Part shown: positions 1 through 5,713 of the stretch, in pieces
How positions within the stretch are numbered: the first letter of the stretch is position 1
Layout of the letters: the number at the start of each line of letters is the position of its first letter
DNA from: Acetofilamentum sp.
GTDB lineage: Bacteria > Bacteroidota > Bacteroidia > Bacteroidales > DTU049
DNA: 7,833 nt
Direction: 5' to 3'
Assembly: GCA_020720525.1 (NCBI GenBank)
Contig: DYON01000123.1
Coordinates: 1 to 7,833 of the forward strand
Notes under the pieces: generated by a model
What the model was told of the DNA's origin: nothing
The model's database searches: none
Seen by the model: only the letters and a program-made list of their open reading frames with translations
Position numbers and translations under genes: made by a program

Positions 1-698
1 AAAATATTCATCAATTCCTTCAGACTTTTTATTCTGAAAGTAGCTGGTTTGTTGTCGGCTCCATCAATGGTGTGCGGATTGAAATACACTTGATCGATTT
101 CAGCTGTTGCAGCACCAACAATATCCACTTCGTAGTCGTCGCCAATCATAATGCACGATTCTGCTTTTACATTCATTGCATTTAATGCATATTCAAAAAT
201 TCGCTTATCGGGTTTATTGTAGCCAATTTCTTCTGAGATAAATAAATGTGTGAAATATTTTCCCAATCCGCAGCGCTCCACTTTGGGATACTGAGCTTCT
301 TTGAAACCGTTGGTAATAACCGACATGGAATATCCTTTTCCCAACAAATACTCCAACGATTCGAGCGCCCAAGGGAACAAATATGCTTTTTGGGCAACCA
401 CCTGAACATACATGTCGGCCAACTGATTTGCAATCCAAGGCCGATCGAGACCAATTTCTTCGAGAGTCATCGAAAAACGACTAACACGAAGTGTTTCTTT
501 CGAAATTTCTTTGCTGCGGTATAAATCCCAAAGACCGCTGTTTACCTCGCTGTAGCGCGAATAGAAATAATCGAAGCCAAATGAAGTATGTGGTTGAATA
601 TAAAGAACAAATAAATCGTGCAAAGTTTCATGAGCAGCCTTATCGAAATCCCAAATTGTGCGATCGAGATCGAAGATGATATGTGTATAGTTTTTCAT
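1..698 (-). CDS. YjjG-like HAD-family pyrimidine nucleotidase (3' end cut off by window edge)
   Basis: Reading from ATG at 698-696, 232 intact codons run to the left edge with no stop, so only the last few residues are missing (YjjG proteins are about 225-235 residues). Visible HAD motifs: motif I FDLDRT with nucleophile D10 and acid/base D12; motif II ITNG at 128-131; motif III lysine K162 in the stretch NKPDKRIF; motif IV GDDYEVD at 186-192 supplying the Mg-binding acidic residues. The helical cap insert lies between motifs I and II (about 20-105), as in subclass I HADs. The family dephosphorylates nucleoside 5'-monophosphates, including non-canonical pyrimidine nucleotides, in the cytoplasm, so a house-cleaning role is inferred. 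No signal peptide is present. It is divergent from the next gene, with a TAnnTTTG box 17 nt ahead of the start. The HAD call is firm; the YjjG subfamily call rests on overall pattern (DLDRT-WDFD, SEEIG-NKPD-RIFEYAL) and is less certain. Confidence 0.88.
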   Translation of the reverse strand, partial: MKNYTHIIFDLDRTIWDFDKAAHETLHDLFVLYIQPHTSFGFDYFYSRYSEVNSGLWDLYRSKEISKETLRVSRFSMTLEEIGLDRPWIANQLADMYVQVVAQKAYLFPWALESLEYLLGKGYSMSVITNGFKEAQYPKVERCGLGKYFTHLFISEEIGYNKPDKRIFEYALNAMNVKAESCIMIGDDYEVDIVGAATAEIDQVYFNPHTIDGADNKPATFRIKSLKELMNI

Positions 699-715
699 AG
701 CAGGAATCGGAGCTG

Positions 716-723
716 CAAAAATA
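716..723 (-). promoter_or_regulatory. -7 promoter box (TATTTTTG) for the HAD gene
   Basis: On the minus strand the sequence reads TATTTTTG, an exact match to the Bacteroidota -7 consensus TAnnTTTG, ending 17 nt before the ATG at 698. That would give a 5' leader of roughly 12 nt. I see no clear -33 TTTG box at the usual 19-21 bp spacing; the nearest TTTG lies 30 bp upstream. Confidence 0.5.
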
Positions 724-736
724 CTCGAAATTTTTG

Positions 737-749
737 TGACAGCTTGTCA
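737..749. promoter_or_regulatory. Perfect inverted repeat between divergent promoters (operator candidate)
   Basis: TGACA-GCT-TGTCA is a perfect 5-bp inverted repeat with a 3-nt spacer. It sits between the two outward-facing -7 boxes at 716-723 and 773-780. Its position suits a dimeric regulator acting on both divergent genes, but the arms are short and such a repeat can occur by chance. No regulator gene is next to it. Confidence 0.25.
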
Positions 750-772
750 GAAACAAATTGCTAAATAATGAC

Positions 773-780
773 TAATTTTG
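773..780 (+). promoter_or_regulatory. -7 promoter box (TAATTTTG) for the membrane-protein gene
   Basis: TAATTTTG matches TAnnTTTG exactly and ends 23 nt before the ATG at 804. It lies downstream of the alternative ATG at 768, which supports the later start. A convincing -33 box at normal spacing was not seen. Confidence 0.45.
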
Positions 781-803
781 CAAACGTTACCACCCGACAT
801 CCA

Positions 804-2309
804 ATGCGTTTTATCCGAATTTTCAATATTGCTGTAGCATTGCTGTTTGTTGCTCTGTGGATTGTGCTTTTGGTTGAGCGCGAAAAGTTTCAGGGCGACG
901 GACTTGTTCATCCGGAGGGTTATGTGGAGAAAAGCAATTTCTTTTCCGAAAACCTTCCTTATGGTATTATGAGTCGTGGGAGATATTTTGGTTTTATTTC
1001 CGAGCCACGCGATAGCAGCAGAGATATTGTAACTGGAATTTGGGAACTCAATCCAGCAAAAAACAAAATTCTACAACACAGTCTTCCGGTTCAAAACCAA
1101 TTCGATTCTGTTATTTCTATTATTGAAGCGCCCGACACTTCGTTTACAATCACAGGCGTACTGAACGATTTGCTTATAAGAATAATACATCTCGACACAA
1201 CTGTTGCCGTAGGTTTGAGTTTTGTTGCTCCAGCGCCTGTGAAAGCGGTTCAGTATATCAATGGAAAGTTGGAAATGGTTTTTGGACGTCAAAAAAAGCT
1301 GGTGGGCACAATTGGCACAATTGGCGATTCAACCATCAACTACCGAAAATACGAATTGCCTGGCTTTTTCGACCGAATTTGCGAAATTGTTGCCGCTTGG
1401 TCCGAGAACAAGAAATGGCGTTTTTTGCTCCGAACCGATTTTCACCGCCGCAACGAAAAGTGGGTATTGCTCGACTCGTCGAGGCGCACCAATTTTCTCA
1501 TTTTCGACGAGCGAGCTGTTTATCCTGAATATCCAGGCATTGCCGAAAAAAACAAAAAAGAAATTCTTGCATTATTTGATTATACTGTTTCGGGATTGGC
1601 TCCTAATCATAGCTTCGGCGATACAATTATTGTTTTCGATGGAAAAAAACTCAAAGAAATTCCTGTTTATTCTGGACGTGAAAACAAAGCATTTTGGTTT
1701 CTGCATTCTCAAACAGGGTTAAAAATCAGAGTTGTTTCGTGGGATAACAATACCAACGACGGATTTCTGGTTAGATATTCATATTTGGGCTATCCATCGT
1801 CGGTATTGCCATTCACAGCCGATTCGGGACGAATTGTTATGAATATGCCAAACGACAAATACGCACGTCAGATTTTCTTTTCAGATGGAGAATTTCCGAT
1901 AGGCTTTTTCAAAACTAGCTCCGATTCAATAACCTTAATTAGCAACAAGCTCAATCTTGCTCAACTCGATGCAAACGGTCGGCTTCTCGATCGAAAAACA
2001 TTTCTTACTTTGGTAAACAACACCATTTCAAGAAAACTTCCCAAGACATTTCATTTTCTCGACACAGAATTTCCAAACATTAAAGCCATGATGTGGCTAT
2101 TGATGCTGTATGGATTAATTCCTTTGTGGTTGCTCAGCATTATTGTTGTATGGCTGGTCGATGCTATTCGAGTAAAACCCAAATTTGCAGTACGCGAACG
2201 CAACTGGTCTTTCTTGCTGCGCTTGCTACCTGGGAGTATTCTTTACTTTCTTGTTTACGCCGCAAATATTGTTGCGTTTCTAAAATCTTTTTCCGTTTGG
2301 GGTATTTAA
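804..2309 (+). CDS. Membrane-anchored protein of unknown function with large extracytoplasmic domain
   Basis: I do not recognise this family. With the start at 804 it has 501 residues. A hydrophobic segment at about 4-24, preceded by two arginines, forms an N-terminal membrane anchor. Residues about 25-425 are soluble, rich in short beta-strand-like stretches, and predicted to lie outside the cytoplasmic membrane. Two further membrane segments follow at about 429-453 and 469-494, separated by a basic loop (IRVKPKFAVRERNW) that should be cytoplasmic. This predicts N-in, three spans and C-out. No cysteine pair, catalytic motif or lipobox is visible. The soluble part could be a beta-propeller-like sensing or scaffolding domain, but that is a guess. 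An in-frame ATG at 768 would add 12 residues; I prefer 804 because a TAnnTTTG box (773-780) lies between the two and the 804 start begins directly at the membrane anchor. The gene appears to stand alone: divergent from the HAD gene, and about 150 bp before the next plus-strand gene, which has its own promoter box. Confidence 0.82.
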   Translation: MRFIRIFNIAVALLFVALWIVLLVEREKFQGDGLVHPEGYVEKSNFFSENLPYGIMSRGRYFGFISEPRDSSRDIVTGIWELNPAKNKILQHSLPVQNQFDSVISIIEAPDTSFTITGVLNDLLIRIIHLDTTVAVGLSFVAPAPVKAVQYINGKLEMVFGRQKKLVGTIGTIGDSTINYRKYELPGFFDRICEIVAAWSENKKWRFLLRTDFHRRNEKWVLLDSSRRTNFLIFDERAVYPEYPGIAEKNKKEILALFDYTVSGLAPNHSFGDTIIVFDGKKLKEIPVYSGRENKAFWFLHSQTGLKIRVVSWDNNTNDGFLVRYSYLGYPSSVLPFTADSGRIVMNMPNDKYARQIFFSDGEFPIGFFKTSSDSITLISNKLNLAQLDANGRLLDRKTFLTLVNNTISRKLPKTFHFLDTEFPNIKAMMWLLMLYGLIPLWLLSIIVVWLVDAIRVKPKFAVRERNWSFLLRLLPGSILYFLVYAANIVAFLKSFSVWGI

Positions 2310-2425
2310 TTTCTACTTGCATTACACCGAAAATTCATATTCGACATGTGCAACAGAATTGCATTGAACCCGTTCGATAAAACAGTGTTTTTTCTTTTTG
2401 AAAAACTTCGGGCGCGAAAATTGAT

Positions 2426-2433
2426 TACTTTTG
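2426..2433 (+). promoter_or_regulatory. -7 promoter box (TACTTTTG) for the thioredoxin-like gene
   Basis: TACTTTTG matches TAnnTTTG exactly. It ends 26 nt before the ATG at 2460 and 11 nt before the ATG at 2445. A TTTTTG at about 2395-2400 is a possible -33 element, but at 25 bp it is farther away than the usual 19-21 bp. Confidence 0.5.
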
Positions 2434-2459
2434 AACTTCGAGATATGAAACTGTTCGTT

Positions 2460-3815
2460 ATGAAAAGGATTCTTAGCACATTGTTGATGCTTTTTGCGCT
2501 GATACAAGCTCAAGCTCAACCAGGACCTGGCTTTACGCTACAAGGTAATATCGACAATTTTCAGCGTCCAACAACTGTGTATTTGCTAATTGCAAGCGGT
2601 GCTGGTTTCGATGTGATTGATAGTATGCGCTCAAAAAATGGTGAAGTACTTTTTGTTGCCAACACCATTCCTAAAACTGGCCAGTACTCACTTTTTTGGG
2701 AAGACAATTTTTTTATTCCGCTTATTATCAATAACGAAAAGTACATTCAATTTCGTGCCGACAATTTGGAGCCCAATATGCAAGTTGAGGTTGATGCTTC
2801 ACGCGAAAATGAAGTATTCTATCAACTGCAAAATTTCGAAAATGAGATTGACAGCCTTTCTGCACTAGGCGATAAGTATTATGCTGAAGGGAAAAAGGAT
2901 TTGTTGCAAAAAGTAAAAAAACAATTGGTCATAAAAGTTGCACAACTCGAATCGACGGTTGATTCGCTTTACGGGTTATTCCCAGATTTATTTGCCTTAA
3001 AAATATACAAAAGCAGTATTCCACCCGATTTTGATGAATACAACAAAATTAACCCCGAAAATGGTTATACAAGCGAAACAGAGTTTTTGCGACATCACTA
3101 TTTCGACAATATCGACAAGACAGACAGCAGTTTGGTGAACACACATTTGCTATACGATGCATGCAGTTTTTATCTGCGCAATTTGGTTGAAGAACATGTG
3201 CCAGTTGAATTTATCAAAGCTTGCGATTTCATCATGAGTAGTTTTTCACAAAACAATACACAATATAATTATGTGCTCGATTTGTTGCTCAATACTTTCG
3301 ATGCCGAAGGATACGAAGATGTGTACTTACATATTTTCGACCTTTATATGCACAGTTCGTCGTGCGAAGGTGGAATTCCGAGCGAACAAGAACGCAAAGC
3401 TTTGTCGATTCGCAATCTTCAAAAAGGTGTGGCTGCGCCCGAACTCTCTGCAAAAAATCGCGATGGGAAAGAGTTTTCCCTGTCGTCGTTCAAGGGAAAA
3501 AAAGCAATTGTTATGTTTTGGGCATCGGATTGTTCGCATTGCGAAGAAGCAATTCCTTATGTGGTTGAACTACTTAAAAAATATCCCGAAGTAGTTCTGT
3601 TTTCTTTTTCGCTCGACGAGGATGAAAACGCATGGAGCAGTGGTGTTTTTCGCAACAATCTGCCCGATCCATCTATTTCAGATTTAAAAGGCTACGATGG
3701 GCTCAATGCCATTCGCTGGTACATTTGGGGAACCCCCAGCTTTTTCGTAATTGACGAAAATGGTATTATTGTCGCAAAGCCCCTCACATTGCAGGCGTTA
3801 GAAGATGCGCTTTAG
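2460..3815 (+). CDS. Secreted TlpA/ResA-like thiol-disulfide oxidoreductase with DUF4369-like N-terminal region
   Basis: From ATG 2460 the protein has 451 residues. Residues 1-19 (MKRILSTLLMLFALIQAQA) are a typical signal peptide, so it is predicted to be periplasmic or exported. Residues about 24-115 look like the beta-rich DUF4369-type domain common on Bacteroidota thioredoxin proteins, and about 120-310 is mostly helical. The C-terminal thioredoxin fold begins at about 322 (KGVAAPELSAKNRDGKEFSL), with the active site FWASDCSHC (C358, C361) and a cis-proline in GTPSFFVID (P426). Relatives reduce or isomerise extracytoplasmic disulfides, some in cytochrome c maturation; the actual partner is unknown. 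The domain ends soon after the last strand, 25 residues past the cis-proline, so the terminal helix is short. The frame is open back to 2346, and ATG 2445 is an alternative start adding five residues (MKLFV). The 2346 start is unlikely because it precedes the promoter box at 2426-2433. An energy-transducing membrane partner is not encoded nearby. Confidence 0.88.
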   Translation: MKRILSTLLMLFALIQAQAQPGPGFTLQGNIDNFQRPTTVYLLIASGAGFDVIDSMRSKNGEVLFVANTIPKTGQYSLFWEDNFFIPLIINNEKYIQFRADNLEPNMQVEVDASRENEVFYQLQNFENEIDSLSALGDKYYAEGKKDLLQKVKKQLVIKVAQLESTVDSLYGLFPDLFALKIYKSSIPPDFDEYNKINPENGYTSETEFLRHHYFDNIDKTDSSLVNTHLLYDACSFYLRNLVEEHVPVEFIKACDFIMSSFSQNNTQYNYVLDLLLNTFDAEGYEDVYLHIFDLYMHSSSCEGGIPSEQERKALSIRNLQKGVAAPELSAKNRDGKEFSLSSFKGKKAIVMFWASDCSHCEEAIPYVVELLKKYPEVVLFSFSLDEDENAWSSGVFRNNLPDPSISDLKGYDGLNAIRWYIWGTPSFFVIDENGIIVAKPLTLQALEDAL

Positions 3816-3821
3816 AAGTGG

Positions 3822-3842
3822 TCAGTAATCAGTAGCCAGATG
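3822..3842 (+). repeat. 7-nt tandem repeat block 1 (TCAGTAA-TCAGTAG-CCAGATG)
   Basis: Three consecutive 7-nt units with consensus YCAGtnR start 7 nt after the thioredoxin-like gene's stop codon. The same unit recurs at 3870-3883 and 3974-4001. Confidence 0.65.
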
Positions 3843-3846
3843 CAAT

Positions 3847-3866
3847 TCCCGACCGGAGCGTCGGGA
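3847..3866. repeat. Hairpin 1: GC-rich perfect inverted repeat
   Basis: TCCCGAC (3847-3853) pairs perfectly with GTCGGGA (3860-3866) around the 6-nt loop CGGAGC. It is much more GC-rich than its surroundings. No T-run follows, so it does not look like a standard intrinsic terminator. From memory, similar hairpins are dispersed in Bacteroidota intergenic DNA; I could not verify this. Confidence 0.7.
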
Positions 3867-3869
3867 TAA

Positions 3870-3883
3870 TCAGTTGTCAGTGT
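3870..3883 (+). repeat. 7-nt tandem repeat block 2 (TCAGTTG-TCAGTGT)
   Basis: Two consecutive units of the YCAGtnR heptamer lie exactly between hairpins 1 and 2. The spacing is not in 7-nt phase with block 1. Confidence 0.55.
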
Positions 3884-3885
3884 AG

Positions 3886-3905
3886 AGACGCGATTTATCG
3901 CGTCT
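3886..3905. repeat. Hairpin 2: AGACGCGAT-TT-ATCGCGTCT
   Basis: A perfect 9-bp inverted repeat with a 2-nt centre, 20 bp in all. A flanking G3885-T3906 pair could extend it as a wobble in RNA. It lies in non-coding DNA, and its GC-rich arms stand out from the local AT-rich background. I recall near-identical palindromes as dispersed repeats in Bacteroidota and cyanobacteria, which suggests a REP/MITE-like element rather than a site specific to this locus. Confidence 0.75.
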
Positions 3906-3930
3906 TGTCAAGGAGAGAACAACGAAGCGG

Positions 3931-3953
3931 CGTTGCATTGCAACGACTTTTTT
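3931..3953 (+). terminator. Hairpin 3 followed by T6: possible intrinsic terminator or third palindromic repeat
   Basis: CGTTGCA-T-TGCAACG (3931-3945) is a perfect 7-bp inverted repeat around one base; as RNA it would form 6 bp with an ATT loop. Two bases later comes a run of six T (3948-3953), giving a terminator-like layout on the plus strand. It would end transcription from the thioredoxin-like gene 115 nt after its stop. It may equally be another copy of a dispersed palindromic repeat related in design to hairpin 2. Confidence 0.4.
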
Positions 3954-3973
3954 CAGCAACCTGTTTTCATTGG

Positions 3974-4001
3974 TGAGTTGCCAGTAGTCAGTGATGAGTG
4001 A
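3974..4001 (+). repeat. 7-nt tandem repeat block 3 (four units)
   Basis: Four heptamers in perfect register: TGAGTTG, CCAGTAG, TCAGTGA, TGAGTGA. The block ends 11 nt before the -7 box of the NuoE gene, so it occupies the region where -33 and upstream promoter contacts would fall. Confidence 0.65.
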
Positions 4002-4012
4002 CAAAAAATTTA

Positions 4013-4020
4013 TATCTTTA
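4013..4020 (+). promoter_or_regulatory. -7-like promoter box (TATCTTTA) for the nuoE-nuoF operon
   Basis: TATCTTTA matches TAnnTTTG except for the last base and ends 20 nt before the ATG at 4041. An overlapping alternative, TACTTTTC at 4019-4026, also has one mismatch. No -33 box is evident; the expected position falls inside the heptamer repeats. Confidence 0.4.
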
Positions 4021-4040
4021 CTTTTCCAATCGCAGTATTT

Positions 4041-4481
4041 ATGAACGAAAAAGAAAACCAAAGCGAATTGCTCAATCATTTACATGAGTTACAAAATTCG
4101 CATCCGCAGCAATACATCACCGAAGAAGCGCTGAATCAAACCACGCAAAAATTCGGACTTACAAAAGCTGAAGTATATGGTGTAGTGAGCTATTACAGCA
4201 TGTTTAGCCTAAAACCCAGAGGTAAATACATCATCCGAATTTGCCAGTCGCCAGTTTGCCACTTGATGGGTAGCCAATCGCTCACCGAATTTCTTAAGCA
4301 AAAATTAGGCGTAGCAGTAGGAGAAACAACAAACGATGGAATCTTTACGATTGAACACACCGAATGTTTGGGGCAATGCGGAAAAGCGCCATCGATGATG
4401 GTAAACAAAGATGTTTTTACCGAATTAAGCATAGATAAACTGGAAACCCTCATAGAAAAACTGAAAACTGAAGCAAAATGA
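4041..4481 (+). CDS. nuoE: NuoE-like [2Fe-2S] subunit of an NADH-oxidising module
   Basis: A 146-residue cytoplasmic protein. The N-terminal helical part (about 5-60, including ITEEALNQTTQKFGLTKAEV) resembles the NuoE helical domain, followed by the thioredoxin-like [2Fe-2S] domain. The four expected cluster ligands are present in the family arrangement C-x4-C-x35-C-x3-C: C68, C73, C109 and C113. The subunit passes electrons between the FMN of NuoF and other clusters in complex I, NAD-linked hydrogenases and NAD-linked formate dehydrogenases. It is slightly shorter than E. coli NuoE (166 residues). Its stop overlaps the next start (ATGA at 4478-4481), so translational coupling to the NuoF gene is likely. 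The symbol names the family; sequence alone does not show that this subunit serves complex I. Confidence 0.93.
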   Translation: MNEKENQSELLNHLHELQNSHPQQYITEEALNQTTQKFGLTKAEVYGVVSYYSMFSLKPRGKYIIRICQSPVCHLMGSQSLTEFLKQKLGVAVGETTNDGIFTIEHTECLGQCGKAPSMMVNKDVFTELSIDKLETLIEKLKTEAK

Positions 4482-5713
4482 TACAGGAAACTAAAATTGG
4501 GCTAGCCCGTTTAGGCAAAATCGACCCAGAAAATATCAACGATGCTATTGCTCTTGGGGCATACGATGGTTTAAAAATAGCATTATCATTAAATCCCGAT
4601 GAGATTCTAGTCCGCTACGAATCGTCGGGTTTGCGTGGGCGAGGTGGCGCAGGTTTCCCAACTGGCTTGAAACAAAAATTCACAAGTCAATCGTGCGCCG
4701 AATGTCAGAAATATGTTGTTTGCAACGCCGACGAAGGTGAGCCAGGTACTTTCAAGGACCGCACCATCATGCAAAACGACCCACATTTACTGATTGAAGG
4801 AATGCTCATTGCTGCATACACCATTGGTGCGTCGAAAGGATTTATTTATATTCGTGGCGAATACAACCTGTCGATTCACCGCATTCGAAAAGCTATTGCC
4901 GATGCAAGTTCGAATGGGTTTTTGGGTAGCAATATTTTAGGCAGCGATTTTTCGTTTGAATTGGAGTTGAGACTTGGAGCTGGTTCGTATTTGTGTGGCG
5001 AAGAGCTCACCTTGCTCGAATCGCTCGAAGGCAAACGCGGCTATCCACGCATAAAACCACCTTTCCCTGCCGAAAAAGGCCTTTGGGGAAATCCGACCCT
5101 AATTAATAATGTAGAAACTTTTGTGCAGCTACCTGCAATTCTAATCAATGGTCTCGATTGGTACACGGCTTTGGGCACCAGCGAATCGAAAGGCACAAAA
5201 ATATTCACCATAAGTGGCAGAGTGAATCGGCCAGGATTTTACGAAGTGGAAATGGGAACAACACTTCGACAACTCATCGAAGTGTTGGCTGGAGGAATGA
5301 AAGACGGCTATTCGTTTGCCGGCGCATTATTGGGTGGTGCTGCAGGAACATTTGTTGATGCAAGTCTTCTCGATACACCCATGGCCTACGAAACCCTAAA
5401 AGCAATAGGAGCTACCATGGGGTCGGGAGCCATTATTGTGCTCGACAACACAACCGATAAAATTGATTTTCTGCAAAACATACTTGAGTTTTTTAAACAC
5501 GAAAGCTGCGGAAAATGTGTTCCTTGCCGAATTGGAACTACACTGCTAAGCGAAATGGCCAGCCAACTGAAAACAAATCCAGAAATTCTACAAAAAATGA
5601 TTGACGAAGCAAGCTACATGGCTCGCACATCGCTGTGTCCGCTCGGACAAAGTCCTGTGTTGCCTTTGAAATCGTTTGAGCGGTATTTTGCCACAGCTAT
5701 TACAAACGTGTAA
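4478..5713 (+). CDS. nuoF: NuoF-like NADH-binding FMN/[4Fe-4S] flavoprotein subunit
   Basis: 411 residues, cytoplasmic. The FMN/NADH-binding signatures are intact: GLRGRGGAGFP at 51-61, VCNADEGEPGTFKDR at 81-95 and GAGSYLCGEELTLLESLEG at 167-185. The [4Fe-4S] (N3-type) ligands are C344, C347 and C350 in ESCGKCVPCRIGT, plus C387 in SLCPLG. It oxidises NADH (or reduces NAD+) through FMN and exchanges electrons with the coupled NuoE-like protein. It lacks the N-terminal [2Fe-2S] and C-terminal ferredoxin extensions found in many bifurcating hydrogenase subunits (HndC/HydB), and its length is near that of complex I NuoF. However, details such as ELELRLGAGSYLCGEE and ESCGKCVPCRIGT remind me more of soluble hydrogenase or formate dehydrogenase flavoproteins. 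The usual GEETAL reads GEELTL here. Its 3' end overlaps the convergent protease gene by 14 bp. No NuoG, hydrogenase or formate dehydrogenase gene follows. Confidence 0.93.
   Translation: MIQETKIGLARLGKIDPENINDAIALGAYDGLKIALSLNPDEILVRYESSGLRGRGGAGFPTGLKQKFTSQSCAECQKYVVCNADEGEPGTFKDRTIMQNDPHLLIEGMLIAAYTIGASKGFIYIRGEYNLSIHRIRKAIADASSNGFLGSNILGSDFSFELELRLGAGSYLCGEELTLLESLEGKRGYPRIKPPFPAEKGLWGNPTLINNVETFVQLPAILINGLDWYTALGTSESKGTKIFTISGRVNRPGFYEVEMGTTLRQLIEVLAGGMKDGYSFAGALLGGAAGTFVDASLLDTPMAYETLKAIGATMGSGAIIVLDNTTDKIDFLQNILEFFKHESCGKCVPCRIGTTLLSEMASQLKTNPEILQKMIDEASYMARTSLCPLGQSPVLPLKSFERYFATAITNV

Noticed and set aside
1305..1322. Tandem 9-bp duplication (GGCACAATT twice) in the membrane-protein gene
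   Set aside because: It keeps the reading frame and encodes only a GTI-GTI duplication; too short to treat as a separate element.
1261..1722. 153-residue open frame on the plus strand inside the membrane-protein gene
   Set aside because: It lies wholly within a longer gene in another frame, has low-complexity composition rich in Lys, Ser and Phe, and has no promoter or recognisable motif.
2387..2406. AT-only inverted repeat (GTTTTT...AAAAAC) between the membrane-protein and thioredoxin genes, as a terminator
   Set aside because: The stem is nearly all A-T pairs with no GC core, so it would be unstable; such repeats are expected by chance in T- and A-rich DNA.
3822..4001. CRISPR array
   Set aside because: The repeat units are only 7 nt, are directly tandem without unique spacers of constant length, and no cas gene is present.
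3870..4079. 69-residue minus-strand open frame across the repeat region
   Set aside because: It is composed of translated palindromes and heptamers, overlaps the nuoE start, and has no promoter or family resemblance.
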